Positions 7,054-14,088 of a stretch of 21,586 nucleotides of DNA are shown here, piece after piece. The DNA lies in the NCBI GenBank assembly GCA_003157175.1, contig PMIQ01000039.1, positions 494 through 22,079 on the forward strand, in the 5' to 3' direction. A program made the translations under genes and the position numbers. The notes beneath the pieces were generated by a model, which did no database searches, was not told the DNA's origin, and saw nothing but the letters and a program-made list of their open reading frames with translations. How positions within the stretch are numbered: the first letter of the stretch is position 1; each line of letters begins with the position of its first letter. The DNA comes from Chloroflexota bacterium. GTDB lineage: Bacteria > Chloroflexota > Limnocylindria > Limnocylindrales > CSP1-4.

Positions 7054-9450
7054 TTGGACGAAGCGACGCCTCAGCCCGACCGGCCCGCGGTGGAACCGGG
7101 CGGAGTCGGCGGTCCAACCCGGGCGGGGCGGTCGGGCGGGCCTGAAACGCGGACCCTGCGGGCACGCATGTGGGCGCTGGCGCAGGCCTCGCTCCCAAGA
7201 GGGGCCCTGATTCTCTCGTCGGTCACGGCCGTCGGCGTGATCCTGGGTCTGCTGGAAACCAAGGTGCTTGCCCATTTCTTCGGCGCCGGAACCGACACCG
7301 ACGCCTTCTACGCGGCGCAGGTGCTGCCCAGTCTCGTGCTCGAGGTCCTGGTCGTGGGTGGGGTCAGCGCCTCGTTCGTGCCGCTCTTCGTGGGGCTTCG
7401 GGACGAGGACCGGGCCGACGCACTGGCCTTCGGGCGGACGATCCTGACCTTCGCGATCCTGGCCATGACGGTCGCGACGGCGATCATGACCGTGTTCGCG
7501 CCGCAGTGCGTGTCATTCGTCGCGCCGGGGTTCAACGGCGATCAGCGGGACGAGTGCATCAACCTGTTCCGAATCCTGAGCGTGACCCAGATCATCTTCG
7601 CGGCAACGTGGATCCTGGGTGAGGTCCTGATTGCGGAAAAGCGGTGGCTCACCTACGCCATTGCGCCCCTCATGTGGTCCGGCGGGATCATCGTCGGCAC
7701 GTTGCTTTTGCAGGACGCGCTCGGCATCTACGGGTCGGCGATTGGGGCGGTGGCCGGAGCGCTCGCCTATCTCGGAATCCGCCTGATCGGCGTGCTGCGG
7801 GCGGGCTTCCTTCCCTGGCCGAGCCTCAACCTGCGGACGAAGGGCCTGCGGCAGTACGCCGTGCTGATGCTCCCCAAGATGCTGAGCCAGCCGCTCGAGT
7901 CGTCGGTGATCGTGCTCTACTTCACCGCTCTGGCGTCGACCCTCCAGACCGGGTCCGTGAGCGACCTCACCTGGGCCCGCAAGTTCCAGACGAATCCCGA
8001 GCTCGTGATTGGCGTCCAATTCGCCATCGCGGCCTTCCCCGCCCTCGCAGCCGCAGCGGACCTGGGCGACAGACGAGCCTTCCGGAAGGTCTTCAGCAGG
8101 AACCTGGCGACGATTGCGGTTCTGTCGACCGCCGTCGCCGTCGGCCTGCTGGCGCTGGGCTGGCTCGCCGTGCGGATCGTGCTGGCCGGCGGCGCATTCG
8201 ACGCCAACGACGTCAGCATCACGACAATTCTCGTCGCTGTGTTCGCGGTTTCCATCCCGCTGGAGAGCGTGGTCGAGCTGCTGGCCCGAGCAATCTACGC
8301 GACCAAGAACACCATGATCCCCACTCTTGCCTCCGTCGCCAGCTTCGTCGCCCTGTTTCTCACGGCCGAATTGCTCGCCCCGCGTGCCGGCCTGGTGGCA
8401 ATCCCCGCCGCCTACGGGGTGGGACAGGGCGTCAAGCTCGTGATCCTCGCCATTGCGCTCGCTCCACGGATGGATCGCATCGGCCGGCCCGTGCCGGCGC
8501 CGGTCTGGACGCCTCCGCGCGTAGCGGCGCGGCTGGCCCATCAGGAGTTGCGCGGCGCATACCCGGGCCGCTCCAGCGGCCGCGCGCCCAAGATTGCCTT
8601 CGCGATCGTGGCCTCGGCGTGCCTGGTGGTGGCAGGCCTCTACACCGCGAGTCAGGCCCTCAATGGAGCGAGCTTCGGCTACGCGCCGGTGGTCACGCCC
8701 AGGCCGCGAGTGCAGGCCACCGAGGACATCGCCGTCGCCACGCCCGGGCCCTCGGGCATCGCGGCCGCGACTTCGACCGCCACGGCGGGCCCGACGCAGG
8801 CGGAGACTCCCGCTCCATTCGGATCTGCCGCCTCTCCCACCCCAACCGGCCAGTTCGCCATGGATCTGTATCAGCCGGGCGACTTCATCGGGGAGCTCAA
8901 GAACACCTGGTGCATTCCGGCGGCGATGCAGACGATGGAGAACATCATGAACGCAGGGGCGGACACGTCCGAACAGACGCAGGCCTATTTGTACGACCTG
9001 GCCAATCAGATCTCGGAGGCCCGCAACGGCAGTCCGAATCCGGAAGGCCTGACGGGGGGCTTGCAGCAGGGCGGCTACGGAAACTACGCGATCCAGACCA
9101 AACCGACCATGGCGGCGGCGGTCAAGTTTGTCGTCAAGCAGATCCGCCTCACGAACCGGCCGGCCGCGCTCTTCGTCTGGTTTGGCTGGCACACCTGGGT
9201 CGTGTCGGGCTTCGTCGCCTCGGCCGACCCGGCGGTCACGGACAACTACAACGTCCTGTCCCTCTCCATCGAGGACGTCTGGTACAACCGCCACTCAACG
9301 TTGTGGAACAAGACCAGAGGCGGCTACTCGCGCCCGCCCGACTCGCTCGTGGCGTACGGCTTGCTTTCGCAGGATTACCTGAAATGGGACCAGGCGGTCT
9401 ACTACGCCGGCAAGCAGACCCAGTTCGTGTTCGCGGTGCCGGTCCAGTAG
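7054..9450 (+). CDS. MurJ/MviN-like flippase fused to a C39-like cysteine peptidase domain
   Basis: A 798-residue membrane protein from the TTG start (831 from an alternative GTG at 6955). Residues about 40-475 are a MurJ/MviN-type transporter of the MOP superfamily, with many hydrophobic helices and the signature FGAGTDTDAFYAAQVLP ... GGVSASFVP. Residues about 476-512 are a basic loop, followed by one extra helix at about 513-535 and a Pro/Thr/Ala/Ser-rich linker (about 545-603). The C-terminal domain (about 605-798) looks like a C39-type papain-fold peptidase: C620 in NTWCIPAAMQ, H713 in GWHTWVV and D741 in SIEDVW as the probable triad. The basic loop predicts that the peptidase lies outside the membrane. 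In a by-eye alignment from memory, the arginines required by E. coli MurJ (R18, R24, R52) are Val, Glu and Leu here, so lipid II flipping is uncertain. The reading frame is continuous, with no sign of a frameshift at the junction. Confidence 0.85.
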   Translation: MDEATPQPDRPAVEPGGVGGPTRAGRSGGPETRTLRARMWALAQASLPRGALILSSVTAVGVILGLLETKVLAHFFGAGTDTDAFYAAQVLPSLVLEVLVVGGVSASFVPLFVGLRDEDRADALAFGRTILTFAILAMTVATAIMTVFAPQCVSFVAPGFNGDQRDECINLFRILSVTQIIFAATWILGEVLIAEKRWLTYAIAPLMWSGGIIVGTLLLQDALGIYGSAIGAVAGALAYLGIRLIGVLRAGFLPWPSLNLRTKGLRQYAVLMLPKMLSQPLESSVIVLYFTALASTLQTGSVSDLTWARKFQTNPELVIGVQFAIAAFPALAAAADLGDRRAFRKVFSRNLATIAVLSTAVAVGLLALGWLAVRIVLAGGAFDANDVSITTILVAVFAVSIPLESVVELLARAIYATKNTMIPTLASVASFVALFLTAELLAPRAGLVAIPAAYGVGQGVKLVILAIALAPRMDRIGRPVPAPVWTPPRVAARLAHQELRGAYPGRSSGRAPKIAFAIVASACLVVAGLYTASQALNGASFGYAPVVTPRPRVQATEDIAVATPGPSGIAAATSTATAGPTQAETPAPFGSAASPTPTGQFAMDLYQPGDFIGELKNTWCIPAAMQTMENIMNAGADTSEQTQAYLYDLANQISEARNGSPNPEGLTGGLQQGGYGNYAIQTKPTMAAAVKFVVKQIRLTNRPAALFVWFGWHTWVVSGFVASADPAVTDNYNVLSLSIEDVWYNRHSTLWNKTRGGYSRPPDSLVAYGLLSQDYLKWDQAVYYAGKQTQFVFAVPVQ

Positions 9451-9589
9451 GCGGGGCCACCGGTTCCGCGCAGCGGATCGGCGGCGAGACGCGCCCAAGG
9501 CGATCGGGCGACACATACTCGGCCATTGAGCGGCCTTCACCCATCCCTGTGGCGGCGACCGCGTAGAAGAGTCAACGGCGAGTCATAAC

Positions 9590-9624
9590 GTCGGGGTCGT
9601 GGCGACGTCCACGGCCCCGACTTT
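9590..9624 (+). terminator. Terminator-like hairpin after the flippase-peptidase gene
   Basis: The 13-base arms at 9590-9602 and 9609-9621 (GTCGGGGTCGTGG / CCACGGCCCCGAC) pair with one G-U, around a 6-base loop. They are followed by only TTT, so termination may be weak. It separates the fusion gene (ends 9450) from the next gene (starts 9692). The rest of 9451-9691 shows no gene. Confidence 0.55.
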
Positions 9625-9691
9625 CATGCTCCGTTCAGGTAGAGTGGCGCTGGTAGCCGCCCGGGATGTCAATCAGAGACCGGAGGGAGCA

Positions 9692-10411
9692 ATGCCTGGC
9701 GAGTTGTTCGAGCGGACCACGATCGAGACGCCGGCCGTCGCCGTTTCGGAGATGCAGGAGACCTCTCACGACCGCGGCCAGGGCGGCGTTGCGATCCTGC
9801 TCGCAGTCGCGGCGGTCGTGGCGGCGATCGTTGGCGCTCGCGCCTCGATGGTCTCGAGCGACGCCAACGACTCGTGGCAGTCGTCCCTGCGCACCGAGGT
9901 CAAGCGCTCCGCGGCTGCCATGAACGACGTGCAGGAGCTCTACCAGACCGACCTGCCCACAGCGACCGAGATTCTTCGAGCGCAGATCCTGGCCGCAGAG
10001 CTGCAGGCCGCCGAACCGGGTCAGAGCCCGACCGTCCACCAGGCACTCGAGGTCGAGGCCGGCGTTCAGAGCCAGCTCGCGCTCGCCCTCTCGCCTGGCT
10101 CCGACCTTGCCGGCAACTCGACCTACGCCCTGCCGTCGGGAGGCTACGACCTGGGCAAACGCCTGAGCGACATCCGATCCCAGAACGCCCAGCTTCTGGC
10201 CCTGGATCCGGACGGCCTGCAAGCGATCGGTGACTCGCTGGCCCAAAAGGCCCTCCTCCTGACCTACGCCCTGATACCGACGGGCCTCTGCGCCCTGCTC
10301 GGCGTTCTCGCTCAACCGCTGCGGCGCCGCCGCAACGCGCTCCTGGGAAGTGGCGTCGTCGCCCTGGCGGTCGGGGTGGTCATGGCGATCGGCGTGGAGG
10401 TGCTGGCATGA
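9692..10411 (+). CDS. Membrane protein of unknown function, first of a coupled pair (three helices)
   Basis: I do not recognise the family with confidence. The 239-residue protein has a helix at about 31-50, a 135-residue extracytoplasmic region (about 51-185) rich in Ala, Gln and Glu and probably helical, and two closing helices at about 186-208 and 217-238. RRRR between them fixes the cytoplasmic side. The segment NDSWQSSLRTEVKRSAAAM just after helix 1 is faintly like DUF4337-type proteins (weak inference). The ATG at 9692 is preceded by GGAGGGAG at 9682-9689; an in-frame ATG upstream at 9599 has no such signal and runs through the terminator hairpin. The stop overlaps the next start as ATGA, so the two proteins are probably made in fixed ratio and may form a complex. 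Confidence 0.85.
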   Translation: MPGELFERTTIETPAVAVSEMQETSHDRGQGGVAILLAVAAVVAAIVGARASMVSSDANDSWQSSLRTEVKRSAAAMNDVQELYQTDLPTATEILRAQILAAELQAAEPGQSPTVHQALEVEAGVQSQLALALSPGSDLAGNSTYALPSGGYDLGKRLSDIRSQNAQLLALDPDGLQAIGDSLAQKALLLTYALIPTGLCALLGVLAQPLRRRRNALLGSGVVALAVGVVMAIGVEVLA

Positions 10412-11070
10412 TCGCCCCAGACGCGGCCGCCGACCTGCGGGCGGAGCGACGCTTCGATCTTCTGGCCGCCATTCTGATCGGTGCCATCGCCATCCTGGCG
10501 GCGGTGCTGGCAGTGATCCAGATCGATACGGGGCAGGCGTCTACCCACGCCCAGGTCGAAGCGGCTCGTCTGTCGGCCGACCTTTCGGCCCGCGTGGAAG
10601 TCAACTCAACGGTCCAGAATCAGGCCATCGTCGATGAGCAAGAGGCCCTGACGCTGTCGATGCAGGCTACGAGTCGACAGATGGCGGGGCTGCAGTACGG
10701 CGACGACGGGGCAACCGCAATCGGTCGGGCGGAGAACCAGGCCGCCGCCGATCTGGGAGCCGCCCTGACCGCCACAGCCGCCACGAGCGGGGGCGCGACC
10801 CTGGACCCCTACACGGCCGGCCTGGTGAACGCCACAACGCCGCAGTTGTGGGCCGAGGTGACCGAACAGAACCGACAGGTTGACCTGGCCAACGACGCCG
10901 GCGCGCGCAATTCAAGATCGATCCTGGGCCTGTCGTTCCTGGCCCTGGCCGGCGTCCTGACAGGCCTGGCGGCGGTGCTCCGAGAAGGCCGGGCCGGCTG
11001 GATCGCCCTTCTGGCGGCCGTCGCCATGGCGGGCGCGGCCGGCCTCGTGGCTGTCCTGGCGGTGATCTGA
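10408..11070 (+). CDS. Membrane protein of unknown function, second of a coupled pair (three helices)
   Basis: A 220-residue protein with the same plan as its upstream partner: a helix at about 17-38, an extracytoplasmic Ala/Gln/Thr-rich region of about 130 residues, then two helices at about 171-191 and 197-219 joined by a short loop with REGR. It starts at the ATG of an ATGA overlap with the upstream gene. Sequence identity between the two is low by eye, so common ancestry is suggested only by topology, length and adjacency. There are no enzymatic motifs and no cysteines that would suggest a thiol role. Function is unknown; a two-subunit membrane assembly is the simplest inference. Confidence 0.85.
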   Translation: MIAPDAAADLRAERRFDLLAAILIGAIAILAAVLAVIQIDTGQASTHAQVEAARLSADLSARVEVNSTVQNQAIVDEQEALTLSMQATSRQMAGLQYGDDGATAIGRAENQAAADLGAALTATAATSGGATLDPYTAGLVNATTPQLWAEVTEQNRQVDLANDAGARNSRSILGLSFLALAGVLTGLAAVLREGRAGWIALLAAVAMAGAAGLVAVLAVI

Positions 11071-11108
11071 GCCCGGCCTCGGCCGAAAACGGACTCGGCG
11101 GTAAACTC

Positions 11109-11129
11109 GCCCGGGCAGTCTGCCCGGGC
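11109..11129. other. Perfect 9-bp hairpin with 3-base loop before the oxidoreductase start
   Basis: GCCCGGGCA, loop GTC, TGCCCGGGC. No T-run follows on either strand, so it is not a classical terminator. It ends 21 bases before the GTG start of the next gene, just before the ribosome-binding region, and could affect translation or protect an mRNA end. A TAAACT hexamer at 11102-11107 just upstream resembles a -10 element, without a recognisable -35. Confidence 0.5.
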
Positions 11130-11150
11130 TACAGGAGCGAGAGGCGCGAC

Positions 11151-12407
11151 GTGAGCGACGGCACCGGGCCCTACAAGTACGGCGTTCTGGGCGCCGGACG
11201 CCAGGGAACCGCGGCGGCGTTCGATCTGGCGGTACGCGGCGAGGCCGCAGCCATAGTCCTCGCGGATCTGGACGGAGCGCGAGCCGATGCCGCCGCGGCG
11301 CGGGTCAACCGGCTGGCGGGCAATGCCATCGCGACGGGCGTGGCGCTGGACGCCGCCGACTCCCCTGCCCTGCTGGTGTTCCTGGCGCCACTCGACGCCG
11401 CCATCGGCGCGATCAGCTACAAGCTGAACCTTCGGTTCGCGGAGGCGGCGATCGAAGCCCGGACAAACTGGTGCGACCTGGGCGGCAACACATCCGTCGT
11501 GCTCGGCCAGCTCGCACTTGACGCTCGCGCCAGGAAGGCCGGCATCCGCATCGTGCCCGATTGCGGCGAGGCTCCGGGCCTGGCGAGCAACCTGATGGCC
11601 TATGCCATGTCGCTCCTCGACGAGCCCGAGGATCTGGTGCTGCTCGACGGCGGCCTGCCGCTGCACCCGAGCCCGCCGTGGAACTACCGCCTGACCTTCT
11701 CGATGGACGGGCTCACCAATGAGTACGCCGGCGGCAGCACGTACATCCGCGACGGCAAGCCAGTCGAGGTCGCCTCATTCGACCCGGCCGAGTGCGAGCT
11801 CGTCGATCTGGGCGAGCCGGTCGGCCTGCTCGAGGCGTTCGCGACCGGCGGGGCCTCCACCACGCCGTGGACGCTCGGCAAGCGGCTGCGCTCGATGCGC
11901 AACAAGGTGGTTCGCTATCCGGGCCACGTCGTCGTCTGGAAGGGCTTCATGGACGCGGGCCTCTTCTCCGAGCAGCCGATCCGCGTCGGCGACCAGCAGG
12001 TCGTGCCGCGCCAGCTCTTCCACGCGCTCATCGAGCCGCAGATCCGCGCCGACGACAGCGTCGACGACATCGTCATCGCCCACGTCATCGTCACCGGCCG
12101 CAAGGCCGGGCGGGCGACCCGCGCGATCGTGGACATGCGCGTCGTCCGCGACCGCAAGCTCGGCTTCTCGGCCATGGAGGAGACCACGGGCTGGCATGCC
12201 GCCATCGTCGCCCACCTCATGGCCCGGGGCCGGATTGCCGTGGGCGCCGCCCCGGTGGAGCTGGCCACGGACAGCGCTGAGATCGTGGCCGAGCTACGCG
12301 CCCGGGACTTCCCGATCACCGAGTCGGTCGAAACGATCGAACCGGACGCGCCGGCGGAGCCCGCCGAAACGGTCGAACCGGACGGGGCGGACGCGCCGGT
12401 CGAGTAG
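11151..12407 (+). CDS. Saccharopine dehydrogenase / lysine 6-dehydrogenase-like oxidoreductase
   Basis: A 418-residue NAD(P)-dependent oxidoreductase. The N-terminal Rossmann fold has GAGRQG at residues 14-19, with an acidic LADLD at the end of the second strand that favours NAD. The catalytic domain carries NWCDLGGN and DCGEAPGLASNLMAYAM (about 141-157), typical of the lysine 6-dehydrogenase/saccharopine reductase family. Members oxidise or form the C-N bond of lysine-derived amines; the exact substrate here cannot be read from sequence. The start is GTG with GAGAGG 6 bases upstream. The last 25 residues are an imperfect duplicated Glu/Pro/Ala tail (ETIEPDAPAEPA / ETVEPDGADAPV) not expected in the family. 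The gene follows the membrane pair on the same strand after 80 bases and converges on glutamate decarboxylase. Confidence 0.85.
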   Translation: MSDGTGPYKYGVLGAGRQGTAAAFDLAVRGEAAAIVLADLDGARADAAAARVNRLAGNAIATGVALDAADSPALLVFLAPLDAAIGAISYKLNLRFAEAAIEARTNWCDLGGNTSVVLGQLALDARARKAGIRIVPDCGEAPGLASNLMAYAMSLLDEPEDLVLLDGGLPLHPSPPWNYRLTFSMDGLTNEYAGGSTYIRDGKPVEVASFDPAECELVDLGEPVGLLEAFATGGASTTPWTLGKRLRSMRNKVVRYPGHVVVWKGFMDAGLFSEQPIRVGDQQVVPRQLFHALIEPQIRADDSVDDIVIAHVIVTGRKAGRATRAIVDMRVVRDRKLGFSAMEETTGWHAAIVAHLMARGRIAVGAAPVELATDSAEIVAELRARDFPITESVETIEPDAPAEPAETVEPDGADAPVE

Positions 12408-12475
12408 CCCGCGGCCCGCCAGGGCGGCCCGCGACGCGGCCCGCTACTGCGTCAGGCGTTTCCGGCGGCGACCCG

Positions 12476-13867
12476 TCAGTGGCGGAACGACGTTACGAGC
12501 GATTTGTCGATCGGCTCAGTCTGACTCTCCAGCTCCGGCAGGAGCCGCTCCAGGTCGGCCAGGAAGAGGCCGGCCAGGTCGTGCGAGAAACCGTTTCGGA
12601 CGACGATACGCAGGACCGCGAGGTCCTCGCGATCGGCCGGGAACGTGTAGGCGGGCACCTGCCACCCGCGCTCGCGCAGCCGCCGCGAGACGTCGAAGAC
12701 CGTGAAGTTGTCGATCTCGGCCTTGACGCGGAAAGCCACCACGGGCAGCTGGCTGCCGTCGGTGATCAACTCGAACGGCCCCATCACCGCCACCCTCGCC
12801 GCGATGTCGCCAGCGACATCGCGGCAGACGGCTTGGACCAGGCGGTACCCCTCGCGGCCGAGCCTCAGGAACATGTAGTACTGGGCCACGATCTGGGCGC
12901 CGGGGCGCGAGAAGTTGAGGGCGAAGGTCGGCATGTCCCCGCCCAGGTAGTTGACGTGGTAGATCAGCTCCTCGGGCAGCGCCGTCTCGTCGCGCCACAG
13001 GACCCAACCGACGCCCGGGAAGACCAGGCCGTACTTGTGGCCCGAGGTGTTGATGCTGGCCACGCGCGGGATGCGGAAGTCCCAGGCCAGTTCCGGGTCG
13101 AGGAACGGCGCGACCATGCCGCCCGAGGCGCCGTCGACGTGGATCGGAACGTCCAACCCGGTTTGCTCCTGAAGGCGGTCGAGCGCGGCCGCAATCTCCG
13201 CCACCGGCTCGTAGCTGCCGTCGAAGGTCGAGCCAAGGATCGCCACGACGCCGATCGTGTTCTCGTCGACGAGCTTGACCGCCTCCTCGCCGGTGAGGTG
13301 GAAGCGGTCGCCCGTCATCGGCACCTGGCGCGGCTCGACCTCGAAGTAGTTGGCGAACTTCTCCCAGCAGACCTGAACGTTGATGCCCATCACGATGTTG
13401 GGCTTGTCGGTCGACTTGCCCGCCTCCTTGCGCATCTGCTGCCAGCGCCGCTTCATGGCCAGGCCGCCGAGCATGCACGCCTCGGACGAGCCCACGGTCG
13501 AACATCCGGGCGCCTTGCTCGGATCGGAGGCGTTCCACAGGTCCGCCAGCATCGACACGCAGCGATGCTCCATCTCGGCCGTCTGCGGGTACTCGTCCTT
13601 GTCGATCATGTTCTTGGGCAGGCACTCGGCCATCAGCAGGCCCACCTCGGGTTCCATCCACGTGGTCACGAAGGTGGCCAGGTTCTGGCGGGCGTTGCCG
13701 TCCAGCATCAACTCATCATGGATGATCTGGTACGCCGCGCTCGAGGACATCTCGCCGTCGGGCAGCCGCCTGGCAGGAATCGGCGCCATGACGGAACCCT
13801 GCGCGAAGAGCGGGTTGACCGAGAGGTGCTCGGCGCCGCGCCTGTGACGGTGGCTCGAACCCAACAT
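12476..13867 (-). CDS. gad: Glutamate decarboxylase (PLP-dependent, GadA/GadB type)
   Basis: Converts L-glutamate to GABA and CO2, consuming a proton; in many bacteria it serves acid resistance. The 463 residues match the E. coli enzyme (466). PLP contacts are visible: SSEA (127-130), D245 in HVDGASGG, and the Schiff-base lysine K278 in NTSGHKYG. The N-terminal block SVNPLFAQGSV and the C-terminal end SFRH are also family-like. In E. coli the corresponding near-terminal His blocks the active site at neutral pH, so pH control may be conserved. The start at 13865-13867 is chosen for its GGGAGG 8 bases upstream; an in-frame ATG 27 codons earlier adds an unconserved basic stretch. No GABA/glutamate antiporter is in the window, so an acid-resistance system would need one elsewhere. 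It is divergent from the MFS_3 transporter and converges with the dehydrogenase. Confidence 0.96.
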   Translation of the reverse strand: MLGSSHRHRRGAEHLSVNPLFAQGSVMAPIPARRLPDGEMSSSAAYQIIHDELMLDGNARQNLATFVTTWMEPEVGLLMAECLPKNMIDKDEYPQTAEMEHRCVSMLADLWNASDPSKAPGCSTVGSSEACMLGGLAMKRRWQQMRKEAGKSTDKPNIVMGINVQVCWEKFANYFEVEPRQVPMTGDRFHLTGEEAVKLVDENTIGVVAILGSTFDGSYEPVAEIAAALDRLQEQTGLDVPIHVDGASGGMVAPFLDPELAWDFRIPRVASINTSGHKYGLVFPGVGWVLWRDETALPEELIYHVNYLGGDMPTFALNFSRPGAQIVAQYYMFLRLGREGYRLVQAVCRDVAGDIAARVAVMGPFELITDGSQLPVVAFRVKAEIDNFTVFDVSRRLRERGWQVPAYTFPADREDLAVLRIVVRNGFSHDLAGLFLADLERLLPELESQTEPIDKSLVTSFRH

Positions 13868-14075
13868 CCGTGGATCCTCCCTTGTGGGCGAAGCTCTGGC
13901 GCGGCGCCCCGATGGCTTGCCGGGGCGTCCGGACCCAGTCTCAGGCAACTCTAGCGCCGGCCGCGCCCAGGCGGCAGCGTGCCGCTCGACGGAACGTTGC
14001 GGGGACGCCAGGGCGCTCGCGCGTCGATCGCGCCGCGTGGACGGAAGAGACCGGCGGCGGCCTGGACCCCGCGGC

Positions 14076-14081
14076 TACCAT
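14076..14081 (+). promoter_or_regulatory. Possible -10 element of a leaderless transcript (MFS_3 gene)
   Basis: TACCAT lies 7 bases before the ATG at 14089, which would put the transcription start at the start codon. There is no Shine-Dalgarno and no clear -35. Confidence 0.35.
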
Positions 14082-14088
14082 GCAACCC

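Noticed and set aside
7513..9294. 593-codon minus-strand open frame and 640-codon plus-strand frame over the flippase-peptidase gene
   Set aside because: Arg/Gly/Asp-rich translations without hydrophobic pattern; the chosen frame carries the MurJ and C39 motifs.
9599..9691. N-terminal extension of the first three-helix protein from ATG 9599
   Set aside because: No ribosome-binding site; it would translate through the terminator-like hairpin, and ATG 9692 has a strong Shine-Dalgarno.
13868..13948. 27-codon N-terminal extension of glutamate decarboxylase
   Set aside because: Basic unconserved residues; the ATG at 13867 has GGGAGG and gives the normal family length.
12479..13954. 491-codon plus-strand frame opposite glutamate decarboxylase
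   Set aside because: Shadow of the decarboxylase gene; no recognisable domain.
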